A stretch of DNA of 35,251 nt from Condylostoma magnum (GCA_920105805.1 CAKKTI010000222.1:1-35251); one strand, 5' to 3'; numbered from the stretch's first letter, positions 12,350-23,161 are shown. Numbers and translations: made by a program. Notes: generated by a model not told the origin, from the sequence alone.

Positions 12350-14473
12350 TCATCCTAATCTATTATTCTAACTATTGATAATGACATAAGTGATTCCTAA
12401 AATTGGTCCACATTGAATACATCTTCTAGATTAATTTTAATCCTCTCTTGTTCCAATTATTGACTTTATCTTTATTTTCTCTTCTTATTCTCCATAGAAT
12501 GTATCCTTTTTAATGTTTCCTGAATATAGATTGTTAAACTGAATATTAAATTCAAGCAATTAGGATTGTCTTTAATCAATAATCAATAGTTCATTATCGG
12601 GTATGGGAATATATGAGTAAGGGCCTTAATCACTAAGTTACTGATCAATTGTGATCTCTTAACATTCTGGTATTCATTCATCGTAATCGTACTTTTTAAT
12701 GCTATGGACCAGAGCCTTGTCATTGTTATCTATTTCATTTGATATAAAGAACCCTTTTATTATAATGTCTTCGGAGCATTTAATCACAAACATTATTTTT
12801 TTCATTTAGTTTCATGACTTAAATTATGGGTCAAAAATGCTTTAACAAAATTTCAACTGAGTCACACCTTATATTGGGGCTAAAGGCTAAATACTCTCAA
12901 CTTAATTAACTTAATTTAAAGATTATAAAGGAGGAGGCTATTATATCTATGCAGGTTGCATTTTGCCGTATCTTTCTATTAAATCTACCAAGAATTTAAA
13001 TATTTGGATAGTTTATGTGCTTATTTTCGATTATCTTTCACATATATCACACTACGATTGCAAATTATTACAGCACATTGAGCAACTAAAATCTCCACAA
13101 CCCATAATAAGGGGTAAATTGGTTTGAGTAAACTATTTATCACAGTTTATGCAGAATGGCTCGAATTATTCAACAATTTAATTAAAATCATGTTTTATAT
13201 TAACTTATTATTTATCAATAAGGCATATTATGTTTTCATTGCCATTTTAGAAGCAATCAGAGCAAATATAATGATTCATTCCGGGGCAGTCTAGCATAAT
13301 AGGCTATTTCTGATCAATTGAGAAGTTTTTTTTACACCTAAAGCATTTTACACCTGGAAAAACTCTTCTCTTACTTCTTAAATTTCTAATTCTATAAATA
13401 GCCATCAAGTAGTGCTCAATTCCTTATAATTAAGGCTGTTATATGTCATAAATATTCATTCATTATAAAAAGACTCCATCAATGTTTTAAATTTCGTGAT
13501 TAACCAATTCTAGGCTTTTTATTCTATTTAAATCAATCATTTCTTTTTTATATTTCTAATATTACGTAACTGCACATTGCTGGCATGCTAAAATTAGTAA
13601 ATCATCAGGAGTTCAAATTATATAAGAAGGATATTATTACTGATGATTATGGCATTTGTATGAAAAGTAATCTGCTAAAATTGATCTTTTAAACATTATT
13701 TAATCATTAATATTTTGCATATTTTGCTAATATCTTGAGTACTTTTAATCTAACTTGTCATTACTGAACAAATATGCTAGATTTTTCTCTAGTCTATTAT
13801 TAAAGGTTATTTCATCTAATTAATTGTTTTCTCTCCATTTTAATTTTATTGTGTCTGTAAATCCATATTTTTAATTACACAGATTGCAAAATACTCGTTA
13901 AGTTTTTACATGTAGAAAGCTAGCTGGCTCTTAATCACAACTTTAGCAAATATTAGGAAATTGTTGTATTTTAAAGCAATAATTTGTTATAAAAACTTGA
14001 GAGCATAATTATTAATAGTATGCTAGAAAGTTAGGAAAGGTTAATGATCTCACTCTTAAGTTTTATATAATGCCTATCTATGACAAATTCAGTTCTTCTG
14101 TATTTAATGTTTAATCTATATGGTCTAAAATAGTTTATTAGTCTAAATATGAATACTCTATTGTATAATCTTCATTAAACACACAGTTTTTACAGTACAA
14201 AAACCCTTTACTTGCATCAATAAATTCTATATAGTTTGATGGATGATATTAGCAGTACATAATTCTACTACCATCAATTGAATCTTCTCGGGGTTCCAAC
14301 TATTACGAACTGTGAAAAGATCAACATTATGAGCATTTAAATTGGAATCGCATATTTTAGAGATCTACATTCTATCCATAAATACATTTTTTACATAATA
14401 TTTCGTCATGATGTTGGAAAGGGTAATGCTAGCTAGGATCGAAATAGTGGAAGCAATTTGGGCACAACGACAT
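12350..14473 (-). CDS. Multi-zinc-finger RING-like protein (707 aa)
   Basis: ATG 14473-14471 to TGA 12352-12350 in a single frame. The N-terminus is a treble-clef pair (CPNCFHYF...CKKC), followed by further CxxC pairs (residues about 45-125, 170-220 and 285-315). Residues about 380-430 form a RING-like unit (CFRCKKNFSIDQ...CPGMNHYICSDC) and about 455-500 a second (CINCDKQF...CGDFSCSMCCNNLQSQC). After a Pro/Gln linker (QIQQPPPLQ) the last 170 residues look like a beta-rich domain (KIMFVIKCSEDIIIKGFF), which could resemble a PHR-type fold as found on some RING E3s; that is a guess. A ubiquitin-ligase role is inferred. Trp is often TGA (SQCWSFH, DYDEWIPE). Confidence 0.7.
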
Positions 14474-14707
14474 TTATATAAATTATTTTTATAGAAATAT
14501 TTAAAAAGGCTACAATATATATACATAATATGAAGTTATAGGTTATTATTAAACTATTCTAACAAAAATGTATTCTAAATGTATCCAGAGTAAGGTGTCA
14601 GCTTTCAGTTCTTTAGATTGGATTAGCCAGAAAACTAATAGTTCACAATTTCATATATATTTTAAAAAATCTAGCTTTAATTTATGATAGAATATTGATT
14701 ATATTTA

Positions 14708-14881
14708 TCATTTTATATATGTAAATAATCCTGCCCGCGGGAAAATTTAAGGAGCTTTTCACAAATAAGGCAAAACAACTGGAAGAGTTTGTAGACTTAA
14801 AGATCCTTTAAAGAGAGGAGTTTAGGATTATCGCAAACCAGAGCCAAATTTAATTACTCGATTTTCTAGAGTTTTATACAT
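14708..14881 (-). CDS. Possible small basic protein (57 aa)
   Basis: ATG 14881-14879 to TGA 14710-14708, with TAA as Gln and one internal TGA as Trp. The product begins MYKTLENRVIKFGSGLRQ and is basic, with Pro- and Leu-containing segments (LQTLPVVLPYLWKAPQ). The local base composition is less AT-rich than the flanks, which argues for coding, but size and code ambiguity keep this uncertain. No family recognised; it could be a small organellar protein. It sits between two minus-strand genes. Confidence 0.3.
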
Positions 14882-14908
14882 TGTTTTACTTAATTTCAAT
14901 CATGCATA

Positions 14909-15482
14909 TCAAAATTAACCTTTGATCCTAAGATAAATCTAGTAATATTTTATTATTTTAAAGAACTTTGAATTATTACTAAAGTAGTATATAAAAGGGC
15001 TCTTTTGGTCATCTTTCATGAAAAGAGCCGCTATATAATACGCCCCGAACCCAATACCACCTATAATTCCTAAAGAAATGATTTAAAATAGAATTTTCTG
15101 CTTTGACTAGCCCTGGAAAGCTGATATTTTAGGCAATTCCTACATCAAAAGCACTTACTACTACAAAGTAATATTTCATCAAGTTTGAACCTAAAATTAC
15201 TAAATTTTGATTTCCACTTGGTATAATTAACAATTCACATACATTAAATAGCTTTTTCGTATAATTTTTAGGTGGGAGAGCTATTAGTCTACTATATAAG
15301 TACATATTTACCGTATCAAAACTACTAAGATCTTTCTCCGAGCATTCATATATTACTTATTAAATATTGTTCCAATTATTCTTATTTGCAATTCTATCAG
15401 TGATTTACTCATAAATGTTCTTGGGTACACTAATACAGGGATTCTTTATATCAAGAGCAGCTAAAATTGCATATGTATTAAT
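14909..15482 (-). CDS. Probable single-pass membrane protein, one candidate intron, start unclear
   Basis: The first exon frame reads NTYAILAALDIKNPCISVPK through a globular stretch to FVVVSAFD. A different frame then gives a convincing membrane helix with glycine spacing, SLGIIGGIGFGAYYIAALF, followed by MKDDQKSPF. A 31-nt GT...AG interval at 15113-15143 would join the two. The end is placed at TGA 14911-14909; an in-frame TAG at 14941-14939 is an alternative. No in-frame ATG is seen at the 5' end, and the first-exon frame stays open into the phospholipase D N-terminus on the other strand. Start and extent are therefore provisional. Function unknown; a membrane-anchored protein with an N-terminal soluble domain is the most I can say. 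Confidence 0.35.
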
Positions 15483-15520
15483 TCTTTAACATAAATTAAC
15501 CTCTAATAATAATCTGTAAA

Positions 15521-18262
15521 ATGGACACTCCTCAAATTCTTCAACCCTAAATGATAGGCTTAAATACTTATATCCCTAAAAAAGGAATTCAATAAAACAT
15601 TGATCGCTTTGTCTTTGAGTTTAGCTTTTGCCAACGATTCTAAAACAATCTTCAATACGAATGATCTATCCAAAAAGTAATGGACGATTTCCGAGTATTC
15701 GACACAGATCTTCGATAAACCTGCGAATAGAATGAAATTGACTGTCCTTAATTATTTACCAAAACCAGATTTAGAAATAGAGACGAATAAAACTGGTAAA
15801 TTAACTCACTAAGAGATTATTTATTAGAATTATTGCAAAGTGTCAGCATATGCCAGCTATAAATATGAAAAGAGTTCCTAGAAGTGAGTGAAGTTTCCTT
15901 CCAAGATGAGGAAAAATCATATGAAGGCTATCTACATAAAGTAGGTTCATCTAGAGTTGGAAACAGGGTTAATTACTGTAATATCATTGGATAGTTGGTA
16001 GGTATAAGGAAACCCTGGATTTAAGTGAATCATTAAGGTATTTATTTCTATACTAACAGCTTGGCGAATTACCCCTAAGACTTCATAATGTTCAGCAAAT
16101 ACTTATAAATAAAAAAGGGGTTTAATGATACAGGCTACTATTGCGGTATAAGAGTATCCGGAGGACAACATGATGTGTTTTTCATAGCACCTAATAAAGT
16201 TCGTAGGAATTTATGATATAGTAAAATTTGCTAAAAACTGTAGGAAAGTGATGCAATGGTGCAAGATCTTCCGAATCAATCCAGCTTTTAAACTCGTTTT
16301 GATAATATAGTTGAGACTTATGTAGATGGTGAGGGATATTATGCTGAGGTGTATGAATAGTTATCACTTGCTTAAAATGAAATCCTTATAACTGATTGAT
16401 GACTTTGCCCGAATCTGTACTTAAAGCGCCCTATTGAACTAAACATAAATGGACGTTTAATTGATGTTCTAAATTCTGTTGTAAATGACCCTGAGAGAGA
16501 TGTGCATATAAAAGTAGTTATATGAAAGGAGCTTGAAAATCTTCTGTATAATAATTCTTTACATGCATAATAACTACTAAAAGCGTTATCCCCAAAGGTA
16601 AAAGTAATAAGACATCCTCACACAGGAATAAAGGGATTTAACCTATGGTTTTCCCATCATGAAAAAATGGTGGTGATTGATAGATAAATAGGATTTCTAG
16701 GGGGATTAGACCTTTGCTATGGAAGATGGGATACTAATGAGCATAAAATCAAAGACACCGATTACCCTCATTACTGGAATAATATCGATTACTGCAATTC
16801 AAGGCTTAGGGATAAATGTGATACAAAAAATGAAACATAATAAGTTGTTAATAGAGAAAGTGAGCCTAGGATGCCATGGCATGATTTAGCTTTAAAGGTA
16901 GTTGGGCCAGTTGTAGCTGATATCGCGTAACACTTTACAGAACTATGAAATCATGCTATGCATGATATTACAAGCCACTCAGATTATTAAAGAACGGAGG
17001 ATATTTTAAAAAAGGATTTGAATAATCCTGAAGAGACCAGACGAAGTGTAAGTGAGTCTAAAATGGCTAAGATGAAAATTCAGAAAATAAAGCATAACAA
17101 GGAGCTGACCGAGGCTGAGAGAGATATATTAGAATAGGATATATAAGACTAGCTTGAGCAATAGCAAAGTCTGGCGTAATAAGCTGTGGAAGACCCAGAT
17201 TAGTTTGCTAAGGAAAATTTAATGCAAGAAAACATTTAAGATATTGCTGGACATGGAACTGTGACGTGCTAGTTTATCAGAAGTGCTGGATTATGGTCAC
17301 TTGGGCTATAAAATGCTGAATTATCTATTCAACATTCATACATAGAGCACATATGGAATGCAAAGTACTTTATATACATAGAGAATTAGTTTTTTATATC
17401 AAGCACAGCAGGCCCTCCAGTGACTAATGCGATTACTTAAGTCTTAGTATAACGCATAAAATATGCAATTGACCACGGCCAAAATTTTAAAGTGATAGTG
17501 TGTATGCCCTTACTACCAGCTTTTGAAGGAGATATATGGGATAAGAAAGCAGCTATTATGCGAGTGTAATTAGACTGGGAATACAAGACAATAAATAAAT
17601 CCGGAACTTCAATTTACAGTTAATTAGAAAGACATATGAAGTAAAATGGGGTTGATAGAAAGGTCGAAGAATTTATATAGTTTTACGGCCTAAGGAATCA
17701 TGATATATGGGATAAGACCCCAAAGCAGGAAATGGTGTACATTCACAGCAAGTGCATGATAGTTGACGACGAGTATGTAATTATGGGAAGTGCTAATATC
17801 AACGATAGAAGTATGCTTGGAGAAAGGGACTCAGAAATAGCACTGTTGATGCATGACTAGAACAAGATTGATATTACATTGAATGGAAAATAATTTAAAG
17901 CAAGTTACCTAGCACATGACCTTAGAATGAAAATCTTCCAAGAATTTGCCTAACCCACTGACTTAAACTAGCTAGAAGACCCTTTCAGCAATAGTTTCAA
18001 ATAGGCTTGGGACCAAGTAGCAGATGAAAACACTCACTGGTATTAACAAGTTTTCAGGCCATATCCTGATGACAACATGAAAACGTTTGATGACATTCAA
18101 TTGCAGTAGTAGTACGCGAAAATTGATGAATATGCTTTACTGAGGTAAAAAGTAAAAGGATTGCTTGTTTAATTTCCTCTGAAGTTTTTAGAGTATGAAA
18201 AGCAAATTAAACCAAAATGGAATTTTGAAACAAGTGCATTGCCTGAGTTTACGTTTACTTAG
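15521..18262 (+). CDS. Phospholipase D, PX/PH-like N-terminus (913 aa)
   Basis: ATG 15521 to TAG 18260-18262. Eukaryotic phospholipase D hydrolyses phosphatidylcholine to phosphatidic acid and choline at membranes. Residues about 25-60 (VFEFSF...[10 protein letters not shown]) look PX-like and about 135-190 (YEGYLHKVG...KPWIQV) PH-like. The conserved ITDWWL-type motif is at about residues 291-296. Both HKD catalytic motifs are present: [10 protein letters not shown] (His380, Lys382) and [20 protein letters not shown] (His742, Lys744). The family's typical end, a Leu-Pro...Phe-Thr motif, appears as LPEFTFT just before the TAG, which is why TAG is taken as stop; reading on would overlap the convergent gene. 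Seven Trp codons are TGA. A charged insert (about residues 500-560) separates the halves. Met11 is an alternative start. Confidence 0.95.
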
Positions 18263-18308
18263 ATATTAAGAATTAGTTTGAAACAATTGCTGATAACAAA
18301 AAGAGTTA

Positions 18309-19067
18309 CTATTTCATGCTAATCTTTCTTCTTTTCCCTCTATAACTCCGAGTTGATTGCTTTCTAGCCTTAACAAACACTGATGGTATTATAAGCGGCA
18401 TAATTTCATCAGATGTGACATTAGCTATAACCAAGTTAAACGCGTTTTTGGTATAATGAGAGCTCACTTCATTGATCACTATATTAACAAACTCAATCTA
18501 CCCGTTTTCTTCCATTTCAACTTCTGTAGTTCCCCTGATGATTGGCTTACCCGACAAATTTTTTTCTAAGTAAACTGGAGGGTCGTCCATTGTAAAAACT
18601 CCGATTTAAAACCTAGAATTTTCAGTATTGTAAAATAATCGACCTTGTTTATCCACTAGTTACAATTTCATACAAAATCCTTTTTCTTTTGACTTTATTT
18701 TCGAGAATTAGTCCATTTAGAGTCTGATATATCCGCTAAAACCATCTTTACTGGCAATTTCAAACGCATATTGCATAAGGGAATCACAATGCAGCTGAAT
18801 GTCTTTCTTAACGTTATGCAGGGATCTACTGCCCACTTACTTTGCAATATTTATAAGATTATCTAAGTCTTGCTCCATTTGATTATTTTCTAGGATCAGC
18901 TTGTCTATTATCTCTTGATTTTTTTATACTGCAGTCAAAATCTGTTGATTTGTGTCTTGATACTAATTATTTTAAAACTATGCAAATTAGGGAGCCATTA
19001 TTGGATTAAAATACTAATAGCATTGGGAATATCCTGGGTTTTGGAAAATCCACTAATTTTATGACAT
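18309..19067 (-). CDS. Hypothetical protein, possible beta-sandwich DNA-binding domain (252 aa)
   Basis: ATG 19067-19065 to TAG 18311-18309, immediately followed by TAA. The first 60 residues are Asn/Gln/Tyr-rich (QCYQYFNPIMAPQFAQFQ), then a coiled segment, then a predicted beta-rich domain at about 115-235 with LQLVDKQGRLFYNTENSRF, IRGTTEVEMEENGQIEFV and INEVSSHYTKNAFNLVIAN. It ends in a basic cluster (RKQSTRSYRGKRRK) typical of a nuclear signal. The domain resembles immunoglobulin-like DNA-binding folds of Rel/STAT/p53-type factors in its strand spacing and C-terminal basic stretch, but no diagnostic residues confirm this. It is convergent with the phospholipase D gene, 46 bp apart. Confidence 0.6.
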
Positions 19068-19157
19068 TTATTAACACTGAAACGAATATTTGGTATAACT
19101 AATTAAAAATATACTACGAAATTTCTCCCTTTTAATTTCTTAATAAATTCGTATTAA

Positions 19158-19586
19158 ATGGTCAAACACAACAACGTAGTGCCTAATGCTCACTTTCACA
19201 AGGACTGGAAAAGAAGAGTGAGGACATGGTTTGACCAACCTGCTAAGGCTAAAAAGCGCCATGAAACCCGTGTATCCAGATCAGCAAGCATCGCCCCTCG
19301 ACCACTAAAGCCCCTACAGCCTTAAGTCCACTGCTAAACAATAAAATACAACACTAAGCTGAGGAACGGAAGAGGCTTTACTCTCTTGGAATTAAAGCAA
19401 GCAGGAATACCCAGAAAGTTTGCCAGGACAGTTGGAATTAAAGTCGATCATAGAAGGAAGAATCGCAGCTAAGAAGGTTTGACTAGGAATGTGCAGCTTT
19501 TGGAGCAGTACAAAAACAAGATCACTCTTTACCCATTGAAGGCAAACAAGCCCAAGAAGGGACCAATCCCTGATGCGGTGCTTTAG
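19158..19586 (+). CDS. RPL13: Ribosomal protein eL13 (L13e), short form
   Basis: ATG 19158. The sequence follows eL13 closely: [72 protein letters not shown] and [16 protein letters not shown], ending [14 protein letters not shown]. This is a structural protein of the large cytosolic subunit. It ends at TAG 19584-19586, followed at once by TAA and TAG, so three stop-type codons stand in a row. At 142 residues it lacks about 60-70 residues of the C-terminal helical extension usual for the family (around 200-210). The convergent TEDC1-like gene ends only 15 bp away, so reading the triplet as Gln-Gln-Gln would force an overlap. Codon use is richer in G and C than its neighbours, as expected of a highly expressed gene. 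Confidence 0.95.
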
Positions 19587-19601
19587 TAATAGAAATTTTA
19601 G

Positions 19602-20816
19602 CTAAATATTAAAAATTTGGTAGGATCCCAGGCCTTCTAGTCTGGATTTAATCAGCTCCTTTTGCTTGCTCCTGGCTCTGTTTAGTTCTGTTTGTAGTTG
19701 GGACAGTTGGGATAGTAGGAACTCCTCGCCTTCGCATCTGTCCACTTAGAAGTGACTGTTTAGTTGTATTACTGGAGGGATATTCGAGGCTTGTTGCAGT
19801 TTATTAGTCAGTTCTTCTAGTGTGGGGAATTACGAGGATAGTTGGCTTTCAAAATTTCTGATTTGCTCCTCTCATTCTGAGAATTCTTATGAGTTTTTCA
19901 TTCTTTAATTAGAAATTTTCACGTCTTCCCATTTGTCGTGAATCCGTTTAACTAGTTACTGTATTTGCTATCATCTTTTAACAACTTAGCTTTCTAAATC
20001 TTTCAGTTTGTCTAGAACTTCATTAATAGGTGTATCAAAAATTGGATTGTCACTTTGCTCAGGTTCTTAGTAGCTTTCGTCGTCTTATATATTAGCAGCA
20101 ATTCCAGTCAACCAATCCCAGAAAATCTTCCGTAGCATTGCTTCATCTTTTTATCTGATTCTTCCTTTTAAGTAAATTTCCATCTAATCTTTTCATTGGT
20201 TAACTCTTTCCTCGCTTTAGGATAGTCATAGTTCCTCAGGAGTGCAATTGTACTCATTTTGCACCTTTTTAGCTATATTAACACAGTACCTTATAGTCTA
20301 ATAGCATTCGTTCATCTTTTTACGCAGTGAATTATGTATCTGAAGCACTGTGTTGTGGTCAAAGTACTGGACATTTGGCATGTTTTCCTGTAGATACTCC
20401 TAGGCCTATGGATGCAATTCTTCTGGAGTTGGCAGAGGAGGTGGAGGTTTGTATACAAATTAGTCAAAATGCTTAAAAATTTTCGTATAATCAATTGCAA
20501 ATCCTAGAGAAAGGAGCAATGATCTGCTTGAGTTAAGAGTTAGTTGTATAGGGCATTGCCATTTGTAAAGAACATAAGCAACTAAGGGTTAAATCTGTTA
20601 TAAATCAGGCTAAACTACTTCAAGTCTTATTGAAAAAGAGTTTATATGCAAAACTATTAAGTCAAACAAAGCTAATCAAAATCTTTCTGCCTGAGTTGAA
20701 ATTACCACGTTTGGGTTATCTAGACTAGCTTGTCTAAATGCTTCTGGATTAAGAGATTTTACTCCAAAATAAGCAAGAGTGTTGCATATATGCTTTACTG
20801 CGTCTATTAAAGACAT
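19602..20816 (-). CDS. TEDC1-like protein (404 aa)
   Basis: ATG 20816-20814 to TAG 19604-19602. The N-terminal third resembles the DUF4509 region of TEDC1 (tubulin epsilon and delta complex protein 1): DAVKHICNTLAYFGV, NPEAFRQASLDNP, a Phe-Trp segment AERFWLALFDLIV and later NSSRSLLLSLGFAIDYTKIF. The C-terminal half is coiled-coil (NRARSKQKELIKSRLEG at the end). TEDC1 stabilises centriolar triplet microtubules, which would suit a ciliate with basal bodies; the assignment is by remembered sequence pattern and is not certain. Four Trp codons are TGA. It is convergent with eL13 and 68 bp from the end of the next minus-strand gene. Confidence 0.6.
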
Positions 20817-20884
20817 TTAATTAAATAAAATGAGTATTAGATGCTTAATATACAGTTTATAATTTAAGATATAAAATTAATAAG

Positions 20885-21538
20885 TCAATCCCATCCAGTT
20901 AAGTCATAGCTATCCTTTTGTCTAATTATTGGTAATTTTTATCCTGGTGATTTCATCTTTATTGGTGCCTTCTCAGAATGATATGAGTTTATTATAACTG
21001 ATGAAGGGCTATACTTTCGATAATATTACTAATGGTTATGAAGCTTGATTTACCTTTAACTTCTCAGCAAGCCTGAATAAATCTCTTTAAATTTATGCTT
21101 TTGTACTTACATCATAGAATTCTTGATTTCTTTAGGCTTATATATCTTTTTCTCATCCTTTTAAAAGTCAAGTTAGAACAATTATTTTGAATCCTTTGAA
21201 ACTGGTATTGATTACCACGTTTTTCCAGGAGAATCCTACTTATTATATTTCTACTTAAATCTCTTATTACTAATAGACACTAATTTGGTAAAAGGGCTAT
21301 ATTTTCTTAATTACATGGATTTTTCTTAGCTACTCCCCCCAGAAAGTAAGCTGTACTTCCCTTTTTATAATCTTAAATGATAAGCTTTAGATTTCACACT
21401 AGAACTACTTAACTGCTTTCCTTGCATTAAGTCATTACTAGAATATCTTATCTTTTTCTGCCTTAAAGTCCCATCAGATTTATTCAATCCACTTACATAC
21501 TATTCAAAGTTCCTCTTTCTTCTACTATGTGAAAACAT
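20885..21538 (-). CDS. Hypothetical basic, serine-rich protein (217 aa)
   Basis: ATG 21538-21536 to TGA 20887-20885 with no other TGA in frame. It begins MFSHSRRKRNFEQYVSGL and stays rich in Lys, Ser, Gln and Tyr, with repeated YSPFTKL/KYSPSS-like motifs, and ends in KDSYDLTGWD. No domain, signal peptide or membrane segment. It looks disordered and possibly phosphorylated (several Ser-Pro sites). Its start codon is only 16 bp from that of the plus-strand coiled-coil gene, so the two probably share a promoter. Confidence 0.6.
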
Positions 21539-21554
21539 ACTTCTTATAATAAAT
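21539..21554. promoter_or_regulatory. 16-bp gap between two divergent start codons
   Basis: The start codons of the minus-strand basic-protein gene (21538) and the plus-strand coiled-coil gene (21555) are 16 bp apart. If both starts are right, promoter and 5' UTR of both must overlap the coding regions or be almost absent. A downstream Met in the plus gene (near residue 48, MCKKMSNLQSH) would relax this. Confidence 0.4.
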
Positions 21555-22928
21555 ATGAATAACGAGAACTAAAGAAATCGTAATGATTTGAAGATTTTAT
21601 GCAGCTAAGCCTAAATTTTCCGTTCTCAACTTGTAGCATCTTTAGGAAAGGTCTAAAACCCTGAAACCAAGGCAAAATTAGCTAATATGTGCAAGAAAAT
21701 GTCTAATTTATAATCACATTGGAAAAAATTATACTAAGAAACTCGTTAGCAAATAAGTAACGAAAGAAAATAAGCAAGATTAAAAATTTAGTAAGAACAG
21801 GATAAATATAACAAATATTTACTTAGAAGTAAAGAATTGCGTTAAAGCATTGTAACTAAACGTAAACTGATGAGAACTTAAGAACAAGAGCTGGGTAAAA
21901 CTCTTAATAGAGTTAAAAACTTGTGAGGAGACAATATTGAGTAATTAGAACTGCATATTGGGGATTAGAGGTTATCAGTACGTAAGCACTAATTGGAACA
22001 CAAAGCAAATCTAAGAGAATTAGACGACTTGGAGGACACTTAAAGCTTAGATTTCTACCACGAGTAACTCAAAAATACTTCATTCAAGCAAAGTTATCAG
22101 TTTGATGCTGAGAATAGGCCTAGAAAGCGATAAAGTGTAAATAACTCATATTACAGCTAAAATGACTCATACTATTCTGCTGAATTTGATAGAATTATGA
22201 GCTAAATGCCTTAGGACTAGGAAAATCCTAATGAAATCTCTATAGAAAAGATAGTTGGAGGATGGGATTCTGATCTAGAAAGTGAGAAAAGCTTTTCATA
22301 GAAATAAGACGTTGAAAAGGCAATTTAAATTTTAAAACAAGCAAATTTCATAAACGAGGAGCAATTAAAGCAAATATACGAATCAACTCATAAAACGCAA
22401 GAAATTAATTTCCTTTATGAGTTAATGCAATACTAAAGCAGTTCTAAAAAGCCGCAAAAGCCTCCAACACCCAAGAAGAAAAAAATGTAAGAAATATTCG
22501 TAAACACTGACTACTTTAATCCAGAACTAGCAGCCACAACTCCTAAGAATATAATGTAAATCGGCGAAGAGTTCAATAAGACAGTGGTTTCTAGCAACCC
22601 TGTTAGTTCTAGAGGCCAGCAAAGCCGTTTAGACTCAGAAATCGAAGAAATGATACGACAAAAGTCTCAACTTTAACTGGAAGATTTTATAAGTTCTCCT
22701 TCTTTCAATTTTTTCCAAAAGAATCCTACAAAAAGTTAAGGCGAGATTCTCATAAGCAAAAAACCTAAAAAGAGACTTTTTACTTCATAAATAGTTGAAA
22801 ACACTGATTTTTTGAAGGAATTGAATATTAGAGGAACTGGCCGTAATAATGGCCTTTTCAATGGCATTGCGTCTACTAAAGCTAGCAGTGGACTTAAATC
22901 GCGTAGTTTTCCAAATCTATCAGTTTAA
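21555..22928 (+). CDS. Hypothetical coiled-coil protein (457 aa)
   Basis: ATG 21555 to TAA 22926-22928. Residues about 30-150 form a strong coiled coil (QQEQDKYNKYLLRSKELR, RLSVRKHQLEHKANLREL). The rest is Ser/Asn/Gln-rich and probably disordered, with a basic proline patch (SSKKPQKPPTPKKKK) near residue 320 and an ending GLKSRSFPNLSV. The final SRSFPNLS resembles a phosphorylation or 14-3-3-type site, as inference. TAA is taken as stop because the small membrane-protein gene starts 29 bp later. Only one TGA (Trp) is in frame. No family recognised; a centrosomal or cytoskeletal role is possible. Confidence 0.65.
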
Positions 22929-22957
22929 GCTTTGTATTAAATCCATTTGTAAAAAAT

Positions 22958-23161
22958 ATGTACCAGCTAGCTTTAATGCTTGTTTCTGTTTTTGCTTAAA
23001 CCGAGTCTTACTATGTTCCACTGACTCCATCGGCTCTCAGTGGTATTTTAGTGTTTTTCCTATTTATGTTCTTTGTTTTTGTGGGATTATCATCACTTGG
23101 AGGAATTTCAGCACCTGGACATTATACTAAACAACCTCTCATGGTAGGAAGAGAAAGATAG
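22958..23161 (+). CDS. Small membrane protein, V-ATPase accessory-like (67 aa)
   Basis: ATG 22958 to TAG 23159-23161. A signal peptide (MYQLALMLVSVFAQT) is followed by a short lumenal stretch, ESYYVPLTPSALS, one membrane helix GILVFFLFMFFVFVGLSSLG, and a short tail PGHYTKQPLMVGRER. A signal peptide, one helix and a tail ending in VGRE resemble the C-terminal part of V-ATPase accessory proteins of the Ac45/Voa1 group, but the match is from memory and the protein is very short. It starts 29 bp after the coiled-coil gene on the same strand. Confidence 0.6.
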
